From Dissophora ornata (Eukaryota > Mortierellomycota > Mortierellomycetes > Mortierellales > Mortierellaceae): DNA of 64,000 nt. Every line of letters begins with the position of its first letter. Position 1 is the stretch's first letter. A model generated the notes under the pieces. It made no database searches and was not told where the DNA came from. It was given only the letters and a program-made list of their open reading frames with translations. The stretch lies in contig MU616569.1 in NCBI GenBank assembly GCA_025201705.1, positions 1 through 64,000 on the forward strand, written 5' to 3'. Below are positions 36,151 through 45,718 of this stretch, one piece after another. The position numbers and the translations under genes were made by a program.

Positions 36151-37703
36151 ATGGAGGTCAAAGTCGGCATGGATACCACAAACAAGAATATTTCGTTTTT
36201 AATCGACATCCCAGCCAATGAAGTACCCAGCCAGTCCCACGTGTCACAGTCTGGATGCTGGATATGGTCCATATCTGTATCGCCTCTGATTGATGAATCC
36301 TCCCTGGATCTCACTATATCAGTCTCGCACCAGCAAACCATTGACCATACTCTGACAGACTTGGGGGATGTCAAGTACACGCGACTCTGTGTCCATTCTG
36401 CAACTATAGAAGACTCAAAATCCTTGTTACTGGAAATGTCCATTCGCGGGCAAGAAATGCTGTTTCGGGGCATGCAAGGTATCAAGCGAGCGCCGTCGAG
36501 GCTCAACAGCCAGCCACAGTTATAAGATTGCGGCTCTTCATTATCGTCCGTTTTTCAGTTGAGATAGATCCTGGATTGGTTCGATGCCGTGATCGATATG
36601 TCTTTCGAATACTCCTCGCCCGCGACGGCACACACCCACACCACCGACAGCAATTCGAAACTAGCCAACTGCATCTAACCAACAGGTCTTCCATGGCCGC
36701 GAGCTGTGTCTCCAGGGGGCCTCAGCACCTTATAGCGGAGTTTCTCGACAAAGTTTCGAATTCCGATGTACAGCTGTCGTTCTGCCATCCAATGACATCT
36801 CTTCACCAGCAACCGCCACAGTCATTTCAGCAGCCTTCGGAGTATCTCATGAATAAGCACAATTGCATACTGCGAGCGCACTCGTGCATCCTCAAGACAA
36901 TTTGCACAGCGTCCATGGAACGCCTTTTAAACACATATCCACCTATTGGACACCAGCCATATCCTAGCAGCCTACTTGAGAACACTAGCGCCACCTGCGA
37001 GAATGCAGTGGAACCCATCCGCGAGATTCGATTCGAGGATTCACCACCAGCAGCGGTCGAAGCAGTTCTTCGTTACATCTACCTTGGACAATGGCCAGAG
37101 GTAGAGCCTCTCTGCGGATACTCCGTTAAGGATCTAATGGCTTTGGCGACTTATCTGGAGACAGAGAGTCTGCAGGATCATTGCGTGGACATCGTCCTCG
37201 GCAGGTGTCGAGGCTACAATAGCGCAGGCAACGTGGCGACTGCAAATAGAGGGGGTTGGCACTCAGACGACCATCATAGCCATGGCGACACGTGTTATTC
37301 ACCCGAAAATGCTGGATTTCACCCGTATCGATCTGAGGTACGGCCATTTGGACGACACCATCCCCTCCCCAGTCAGTCTCGGCACCAGTCCCGGTTTCCG
37401 TCTCTCTCCTCTCCTGATGGATCTACCGCGGCCACGACCACGGCCAAGAGTATGGCAAGGAAACCGCGGCTCAAGAGTCGAATCATACCTGAAAACGCGG
37501 TGCAAGTGTTGTTTGGGTGGGGATACAGGTTCCCGAAGATGCGCGGCGAGCTGACGAAGGCTTTGATTGATGAATGCGGATACATCTTTGCAGACCCAGA
37601 GATGACGGCGTTACAACGGTTCCAGGGCCACGAGGCGTATGATGCGATCTTACATGAGTTGGTTGCAGAGCAATTGCGCGCGAGGCTGGCGAGGGTTCAA
37701 TAA
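36151..37703 (+). CDS. BTB/POZ domain protein
   Basis: Two exons: 36151-36478 and 36559-37703; 490 aa. The N-terminal ~160 residues form a beta-rich module (KNISFLIDIP, WSISVSPL, VFRILLARDG) resembling a MATH domain, as in fungal MATH-BTB (SPOP/Btb3-like) proteins. The BTB domain spans about 177-327 (SNSDVQLSF, LRAHSCILKT, AVLRYIYLGQW, LMALATYLE). It is interrupted by a low-complexity His/Gln/Pro insert near the first strand. The C-terminal part is His/Ser-rich then helical (KMRGELTKALIDECGYIF). BTB proteins of this sort are substrate adaptors for cullin-3 ligases; that role is inferred. The intron removes an in-frame stop between the two halves, which supports the model. Confidence 0.75.
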
Positions 37704-38484
37704 CAGCATAACAGCACAGGTTTTGTTATTGTGCAAAGTTTCTTATTCATGTTGTGGTAGTGGTACAGCTTTTTTTTTTTGGCAATCATGCCGCATCTGC
37801 ACACAGGAATAGAACAAATTAAGCTGAGTTAGTTTGGAAAAATAAAAAATCCCCTTCCCGTTGGACGGGGTCTGGGGCCTGAATACAGCTTTGGTAGGAC
37901 GGGGTCTCCCATCACACCATTGCATATCATCAACTTCAACTCGATCACAGCATTACCACCTGTAACGTAACAACATTCCACACTGTTGGTCCTCGGTGCA
38001 CGCCGTCGTTCTTGTTCCTTGTTCTTGTTCTTGTTTTTGTTCTTGTTCTTGTTCTCGTTCTTGTTCTTGTTCTCTCACACATCCTCAACCTTAACCTCAT
38101 TCTCGTTCACATCCACATCTACATCCACATCCACATTTCCATCCCCATTCTCATCTCATCAGAACTACCATCCTCGTCGGCACTCCAGCCGCATACTGTG
38201 TCTATTTCTGTTTTCTCCGCATTTTTTTTTTTTTTTTTTTTTTTGTCACCTGTGATTCAGGAACGCTTTATCAGTCCTCTCCTCGCCTTTATACTTCAAC
38301 GGTTCTCCCACTCTTGAATCCTAGCTCCCGCCTATCCAGGGCCTCTGCCTCTCCGTCCTCATTAGTCTCGAAGCAATTCATTTCTATTTCTTTGTCTTTC
38401 TCCCTCTCTAATATCCCACTCGCGTTAGCTGAGCGCTCATCTAGGAGACATCCTCTATTTTTTCATTTCCAAACGCCAAGGAAA
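37704..38484. other. FAD monooxygenase 2 upstream region with simple repeats
   Basis: No gene. It contains a (CTTGTT)n hexamer array near 38015-38075, a short (ACATCC)n stretch near 38105-38135 and a poly-T run at about 38222-38244, then a pyrimidine-rich leader to the start codon. Confidence 0.5.
38015..38075 (+). repeat. Imperfect CTTGTT hexamer repeat
   Basis: About ten copies of CTTGTT or one-base variants (TTTGTT, CTCGTT) in tandem, in the far upstream region of FAD monooxygenase 2. Confidence 0.85.
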
Positions 38485-41400
38485 ATGGCCCCCCCAAAGT
38501 TCAAAGTAATCATTGCTGGAGGCGGCATTGTGGGCCTCGCTCTAGGTGTGATGCTCGAGCGTGCCGGAATCGACTACTTGATCCTCGAAGCTTCAGCAGA
38601 GATTCGCCCTTTGGGTGCTGTTGTATACCTGGGACCACCTGTCCTGAGAGCTTTCGAGCAATTAGGTTTGCTTGACGACATGATCCGCGAATCGAATGTC
38701 ATGACTGGCATCACCTTGCTGGACCATAGGTTGAACAAGATCTGCCGCCTCGCCTTCGATTATTCTAGGGACAAGTAAGAAAAAGCGCCTGTGTTCATCA
38801 ATGTTCTAGGATGAACTTTCTCTCTCTCTCTCTCTCTCTCTCCCTCCATCTGTTGATATCGGCGGGTCGATGATGGCTTCAAACACGGGGGAATGAATAC
38901 ATGAGAGGGCAGCACTCTCACATGGAAAATCAACGCAGGGTCGTCAAGAAATTGCACCATCAAAATAGAACCATTTCATGTTGTGGACGTTGCGATGTTG
39001 TTTCTGTCTCGGTCCATTGGCGGGAGAGGGGCTCTGTTTTTGTTGTTTTCATTGCATTGATTTGCTCAATCTATCCCGTTTATTTGTGTACGCCAACATG
39101 GTCCATGGTCCACACATACACCCCGCAGCGCGCGACGCCGTTTCTCAGACGTCCCAGAATATGCTGATTGAAGGCCCGTAGGCTAATACGAAATTTGCTT
39201 CCCTCTGTATTTGCAGATACGGCTACGATACTCTCACAATCGTCCGTCCAAAGCTCTACGATATTCTACTCTCGCGTATTCCTGCCTACAAGGTCCTCTT
39301 TGGCAAGCATGTTGTCTCCACAGACCAAAACGCGGAAGGAATCAAGGTCCGCTGCGCGGATGGATCAACGTACAATGGAAACATCCTTGTCGCTGCCGAT
39401 GGCGGAGCCTCGGCAATCAGGAAGGCAATGTACGAAGAAATCCGAAAGCGTTCGAAGAAGGTACCTCATCCAGCAGACTATGAGCAGCCCAAACTGGATC
39501 AGCGGTGCATTGTTGGTGTCTGCGAGCCTCTGTCCACAAAGAAGTTCCCTATCCTGGCGTCCAAGAACTGCGAGCTGATACTGGTGATGCCCAAGGAGAT
39601 CAATTGCATGGTAAGAAAACTTAAAACGTATGATAACGGGTATGCGCACGTGTGAGAGCTACATTGCTCTTTTTTTTTTTTTTTTTTTTTTTTTTCCCCC
39701 AACAATGCCTCATCGAGTGATCGATAGCCATTTAAGAAAGCCATTGGTTGACCATTGACAATATACCCAGGCCAATGCGTAGGAAGATGATTGTGTCTGA
39801 CAGAAAATAACTGAGCAGCTCACCTCAATCCCCCATTGCTCGCTCTATTTACGTCTCTTGACTTAGATCTGGTTTGTGCCTATGTCCGAAAATCGCTTTG
39901 GCTGGGGCGTAGCCTCGCCTCTGCCCTCGACAGCAGATTCGTCCTCTCTTCCTTCAAGCGAGAGTGCAGAGTCGCCATTCGACACACCTGGCTCGCCTGC
40001 CTCGATCCACGGTATGGGCAAGTCCTTCTCAGCCATGTCAACCACCTCCTACAGTCCGACCTCCTCTGCAGCTTCATCACCTATTCAGCCACCCTACGGC
40101 GATGGAGATTACTTGAACGCCTTCCATAGCTACAACAACAGTAATCAGAGCTACAGCAGCAGCGGCAGCCCCGTCGCGAACAGCAGTGTCAATCAGTATT
40201 CATCCAACGCGGTCAAGAAGAGGCGGTCGCTTGGCAGGCTTTCAAGGCACTCCGCCAGCTCCAGCGGGTCAGAGAAGGGGTTCCAGCATTTCCCAGCGGT
40301 TCTTCAGTTGAATGAGTCCAGCACCCTGGATCTGAAGGAGCTCCCCAACGATAGAGTGTGGGGCAAGCTCGACGAGAAATATACCATTGAGGAGGCCATC
40401 CGAGAACAACAAAGTCCGTTTGGAGGAACGTTGGGTGACATCATTGACGCGACGTCGAAAAAGATGACCGCTATGGTGGTAGCCGAGGAGAAGTTTTTCC
40501 ACACATGGCACTTTGGCCGTACTGTCCTGCTGGGTGATGGTATGACGCACAAAATGATTTTTTCGTACGATGTGATATCAGCGACGATGCTCGGCACTAT
40601 TAACCAAAAAGACTATTCTCTGACTTTAACCTTATGTATCACCATTCTCCGCTTATCTTGTTAATTACCTTAATCACCGCAGCATGCCACAAGGTAAGCA
40701 AAGAGTCATTCGGCGATATAGGTTACAAAACAGACGCAGTAGTCAGGATGCGGCTGTGTGCCGGTGCCCTCTATGACAATTTTACAGGCGACATTTCACT
40801 CCGCTTTGTCTCGTTTGTTTACTTATGCGATGCTCATCCTATCATACATCCGTAACTCCTCATTCTCCTCGCGCGGCGCACGTTCCAATAGATACTCCCA
40901 TCCTCTGGCCATGGAGCAACCCAAGCTATACTGGATGCAATTAGTCTTGCCTCGCTCTTGGCGGAGCTGCCCTCCAATTCTAACACCGATATCGATGCCG
41001 TCTTCCAACTGCACTATGAGCGACGAGGACCTTACGCCAAGGCTGCAGTCACTGCATCTCAGCAGCAGGGTCAACTCCTCTTCAATCGAGTAAGTGTCAT
41101 CGCTCAGGTTATCGTCATACCTTGGCGAAAAGGTCGAAAACAAAACTAATCTCCTGACGTTATCAACCCCCTGCCCAGCAGAGACTAACGGGAAAGTTCA
41201 TGCGTAAGTTCGCCTCAACTTGGATCTCAGAATGGTTCCAGGTCAAGCTGGGCTATCCCCTCTTTGAATCGCGCCCGATGCTTCCGTTCTTGAAGCCCGT
41301 TCCTCTCCGCGGGTCGGCCAAGAACAGGGACAAGAACATCCCTCTACTGCAAGATAAGCGGTATGAATTAGCCAGGAGAAAATCCATCTCGTCGGGATAC

Positions 41401-41547
41401 CTTAATGGAGGAACAGGGTCCTCGAGGCTGAAGGAAGAAGATGATCAGGATCAGTCGGGCTTCACTATGGAGTTTGAGACGGCGTCGTTTTCGACTTCAA
41501 TGCCGTCAATCGTTTTGCCACCAGTGCCATCGCTGCCCCGATACTGA
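38485..41547 (+). CDS. FAD-dependent monooxygenase 2 with Ser-rich insert
   Basis: Six exons: 38485-38774, 39217-39610, 39867-40539, 40683-40693 (11 nt), 40892-41089, 41182-41547; about 643 aa. Motifs: GxGxxG as GGGIVG, DG as ILVAADGGASAIR, GD as VLLGDACHK split over three exons, followed by LPSSGHGATQAILDAISLASLL. It is a class A flavin monooxygenase, substrate unknown. Compared with its paralogue at 18.9-20.6 kb it has a Ser/Pro/Asn-rich insert of about 100 residues (about 245-345) between the DG and GD motifs and a longer tail. Intron 1 (442 nt) holds a (CT)n tract and intron 2 a T26 run. The last acceptor is a tandem CAGCAG (41179 or 41182), so one Gln may be added. Confidence 0.85.
38817..38842 (+). 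repeat. (CT)n microsatellite in intron 1 of FAD monooxygenase 2
   Basis: About 12 CT units inside the 442-nt first intron. Confidence 0.85.
39670..39695 (+). repeat. Homopolymer T26 in intron 2 of FAD monooxygenase 2
   Basis: Twenty-six consecutive T followed by CCCCC, inside the 256-nt second intron. Confidence 0.85.
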
Positions 41548-41953
41548 TAGGGTCCCGACAACAGGAGAAGCAGCACGATTCAACGCGCAGCAGCTATTAG
41601 GGTCTTTACCAGGATTAATGAGAGAGAAAAGAAATACCGTTGCAATATAGCTCTACATAGCGCCTTAATAGTCCATGAGCAAAGCACCTCGACCCTCTTG
41701 CGCACATGAAATAGAGTTTTGGGTGCGCACTTGATGTTTGACAAGAATAGCGGCGGCGAGTCCTCTTACGCCACACTCACGAATGTCACGAATGAAAGCC
41801 ACTTGTCCTTGCTGCTTGCACACTCCCATCGCACTCCCACCCCTTCCTTTCCTCGGACCAGACACCAACAACACCACCCGCTGCTCTAGACCCGAGCGCC
41901 ACCAACCTTGCTCCCCTTGCCCTCCCCCGCTCCTTCCTCTGCCTGCTCCCCGA
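41548..41953. other. Intergenic spacer upstream of the F-box gene
   Basis: No gene. C-rich toward the F-box start; the frame is open upstream of the chosen Met but Pro/Cys-rich and unlike the family. Confidence 0.4.
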
Positions 41954-43644
41954 ATGATATCCCCGGTCCTTCTCCCCGAAACCGTCACCCTCATCTGCAC
42001 ATACCTCGACACACCCGAGCTGGCTGTTGTCGCAAGAGTCAACAGGACCTGGTCGGAGATCAGTTTGCCATTGCTCTATCGCGAGATCGTTCTCGCCTGG
42101 CGGGGGTTCAAGATCGACAGTCTGGAGCTGGGTGTCCTTCGTAACGGACACTTTTGCCAGCGGTTCAAGGCTGCACGCGAAGTTGTACGGTGTTAGCTCC
42201 TGCGTTTTTTTTTATACTGTTGCTGGCTGGTGTTGAATTTCTCTTTCGCCCTTCTTTTTAAATTAGAATTCTCACGCTCCTCTCGTTCTAATAGAACCAC
42301 TGGTGCACAAGAATCGTAGCTCTGCTTCGATGCATGCCCAACCTCACAAACCTAGATGCCACGTGGATGAACGCAGACCTACTCGAGTCTCTTGTCCATC
42401 TCCAAAAGCTCGAGCGGCTGTCAATCTCCCGTCTCCAGGGATCTCAATCCGAGGACAACGAGTTCTTTGAGCCGTCCTTTCAAGGGTCCAAACGGATCAA
42501 GGAACTCAACATGGCGGACTCGAGCCAGATGACGGACTCAGCCCTTGTGAGCATCACACGGACTTGCCAGCAGATCCGTGTGTTGATTGTCTCCGGTAAT
42601 AGGTGCCTAACCCATGAGGGGTTGATCCAATGGTGTGACCAACTCTTCTCACCGCCACTTTTGCCGAAAACGCCTGCAGGAGAGATTTCAGATTTTGTTC
42701 CCATGACCGAATTGACTACTATCAACTTCGCGAACTGCAGTCGTATCCAGTCTATTGGATTTCAGGCACTCTTTGAACGGTCGAGGCATCTTCAACATGT
42801 GAATCTGATGTCGACAAGAGTCGGGGACGAAGCACTCCAGGTTCTTGCGGCAAAGAACCAAGGATTGCGGACGGTTGTCCTCAACTGCTGTGTGGCGATC
42901 TCGGATGCGGGTCTGCAGACGCTGTTGAGAGATTGCCGGAAGCTCAGGGCCGTCTCGTTCTTGTATTGCAATAGGATTACGGTCCGAGTTTTCTTTCAAA
43001 ACCTGTGGAGGTGCCTAGGACTGAAGGAACTCCGGTTCTCGCTCAATGGATGGCACGTGGATTTGATTGAGCGTGGAATCGAGGGACCAACTCCTGAAGT
43101 TGAGGTGAATCCAAGTGTGATTCTTCAACATGAAGATGGATTTCAAGGAATCACCGCCCCGCAATCACATTACTATGAACCTCATCTTGAATTCATGATC
43201 TTTGGCAAACCCGAGTTGGACGACACCACCGACCACCACACTCTAACACAAGGCTTGGAACCAGAAGACTCCTTCTCCTCGATGCAAGAATACCGTCAGC
43301 GCTTAATCCTCTCACGAATGTATGGCCAGATCGAGCGACTCTGTCAACTCGAGATCTTGGATATGCGTAATACTCATCTGCCATTCGATCTAGCTTCGGG
43401 TCTTTGTAGACTCGGACGGCTGGAGAAACTACAGATCTTGGAGTGGACAGGACTGGAGCAGCCCTTAGGTCCGCCCGAGATCACTTGGCTGACAGGCACA
43501 GTGAACAAAGCGGCACCACTGCCGTCTCTGCATCAACTGGTATTCAAGGGTGGCTATAGCATGTCCAAAGAGCTTTTGCGGAAGCTCAAAGATCATAGAC
43601 CAAATCTAGAAGTGCAATTGACACAACTTCTAGACCATTCTTAA
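41954..43644 (+). CDS. F-box and leucine-rich-repeat protein
   Basis: Two exons: 41954-42184 and 42295-43644; 526 aa. The N-terminus is an F-box (about 3-42: LLPETVTLICTYLD, VNRTWSEISLPLLYREI), followed by irregular LRRs with leucine-, serine- and cysteine-rich consensus (NLTNLDATWMN, LRTVVLNCCVAISDAGLQTLL, LRAVSFLYCNRIT, LEILDMRNTHL). Such proteins are substrate receptors of SCF (Skp1-Cullin-F-box) ubiquitin ligases; the target is unknown. Large families of F-box/LRR proteins are typical of Mortierella-like genomes. The donor GTACGG after residue 77 is the one that gives the expected REVNHWCTRIV junction. The gene is convergent with the GT47 gene, 115 bp between stops. Confidence 0.85.
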
Positions 43645-43681
43645 GTCCATTATACCCTCCAATACTTAACGCATACATGTC

Positions 43682-43687
43682 AATAAA
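43682..43687 (+). terminator. AATAAA polyadenylation signal of the F-box gene
   Basis: AATAAA lies 38 bp after the F-box gene stop, in the 115-bp convergent gap. Confidence 0.5.
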
Positions 43688-43759
43688 GAAACATTCAGCG
43701 ATGTATTATGGTTTTTTGTCTAGCAGGTTATACGTTGGGTGGTGGTGATGGTGCTGTGT

Positions 43760-45421
43760 CTATGACAGGATGGCCATGTAGGGTCCTGTTAGATCAACGT
43801 GTGTGTCTCTATTGATCGTCCTCTTGCCCTCAAGTCTGCCCCTTCGACAAAGATCTCTCACAATCAGGTGCCACGAGTCTCTCGTGAGCAAGACCCTCCG
43901 TCCATACTCCCACACTCGGGCCCGCTTTTCCTGGTACTCCTCCTCTGAGATTGCTCTCAGGATCGCGTCCATGCGGTGAACGTCTTTGCGTCGGATCCGG
44001 ATGCTGAAGCTGTCCCAGTCAATATCATCCTCAAACGGCTCAATAATTCCGTCCGCAATGATCACAGGTACAACACCAAACGCAATGCACTCCCAGACCC
44101 TAGTTGTATCCAGGGTGTGACCCATCGGCGCCAGACCATACCGCGCCCTCGACAGCAACTTCATGTACTTGTCTGATTCCCATCCTGGTCCCACCATGTA
44201 GTCGGATTGCTGATCGAATCCGTTCAAAAATAAGGACCGGATGCCCGCAGAATAGACGTCATCGGGCAGGACGTCTTCATAACGTCCTCCAAAGAGCACA
44301 AAGATGTCCCGATGTTTGTGTCGAGGATGTCCATCATCCGTCAGGTACTTCATCGGGTCGGCTTTGACAAGATGCAGGAGGGTTGTTGCCGAGGGAATCA
44401 CGATGTTCTTGTACCTCCTATATCCTACAGCTGGAGCTCCGACAGGCCTCAAGTCACCAACCGTCGTCAAATATGTCGCATTCTCCATCACTTTCCGCGT
44501 TTGGTAGTAGTGTGAAGACCGATCCATTGGATGCGCCATCAAATGATCCTCACCAAACGTTCTGTTCCAGTAAGGCAACTCCTGCTGAATGTGCTGCATC
44601 ATCGGCAGAACATACTTTTCATCCACATCACAATCGCCCTTCCGGCCCAAGATGAACCAACAGTGGTTAAGATACCGAGCTCCCAAAAATGGGATGTAAA
44701 AGAAATCAGCCTCCTCTGGGTTCAAGGTCACGTAGTTTTTGTAAGCGCTCGAACTGGGATCCCGCAATTGCTCCAGTAAAATCCTCTCGGAGATGTAAGG
44801 AGTGTTGACAGGCGGGACCTTTTCATAAATAGCCTGGATGGCTGGTGGATCTGGGTAGACATAGATCTTGGGTCGACAGAGCATCTTGTCGAGATTTGGC
44901 GGCCATGTCTGCCGGGACTTGAGTGGTGGTAGAGGCTCGAGTACGATGGGGTCATATGGGGTCGGGTTCTTGTCGACACCTCTGAAGGATTTGTTCGGGA
45001 CCCTTGATCGTGCGAGTCTCCTCTCAAGATATGGCTCCAGGTCTGTGAATTTATAAAAAATTAATCATTTAGAAAACTGCCCCTGAATATGACGAGGATG
45101 TGCACGGAGGAAGTGCTTTACCGTAAGGCGACTGACTGAAGAATGTCAGGCGAATTAGGAGGTAGAACCAGCAGAATAACGAGCCCCCGACGATGTATGC
45201 GAGCTGAAGGGGATCGAAGAAAAAGAGATCCAGAGTAACGGATCAGTCTCCAGACATGACAACAGGTTGACCAAAAAAAAGAAGAACAAACGATACACGA
45301 ACATGGGTTCACATACACTCCTCCTAGACAGCAGGATCCGCTTCAGGTTCTGGATAATAGTGCGGCGGTCATAGGTATTGGGCGGCTGTCTGAACTGGCC
45401 CTTGTAATAGTAGTTTGGCAT
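43760..45421 (-). CDS. GT47 exostosin-family glycosyltransferase
   Basis: Three exons: 45421-45317, 45203-45122, 45042-43760; 489 aa. A short cytosolic N-terminus (1-35), one membrane segment coded by exon 2 (about 36-55) and a luminal catalytic domain make a type II Golgi protein. The GT47 domain starts at KIYVYPDPPAIQAIYEK and includes NPEEADFFYIPFL, FGEDHLMAHPMDRSSHY, RDIFVLFGGRYED, YGLAPMGHTLDTTRVWECIAFGVVPVII, the usual nucleotide-sugar-binding region. Animal EXT and plant GT47 enzymes make heparan sulfate, xyloglucan or pectin chains; in fungi the acceptor is unknown, and a role in glucuronate- or fucose-containing wall polymers is a guess. No GT64 half is present, unlike animal EXT1/2. 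Confidence 0.9.
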
Positions 45422-45718
45422 CCTTGCGAGAGGGCAAGATGTCACTCAGATGAGGAGGATCAGGATGGATGGGTAAAATGATGTGTGCTCGCAAGAAGGG
45501 GCAGGCGATGAGACGGAAGCGATGGGAAATGACTGAACACAAAAACAGAACGGCGGTTTTACCAACAAACCTTAATAGTTTTGAGGTGTGAAGCATTGAC
45601 CGCCTATTGACGGCTGTCAGTGTGCCCTACAAAGAATTGATTTTTACATGTATTGTACTGCTGTCGCATTACTTTGATATAACAGAGGAGCATCCCGTAT
45701 GTCTACATATCGTCGTAT

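Noticed and set aside
18886..41547. Two FAD monooxygenases as part of a secondary-metabolite cluster
   Set aside because: No polyketide synthase, NRPS, terpene cyclase, P450 or transporter lies between them; the 18 kb gap holds condensin, CRM1 and other housekeeping genes.
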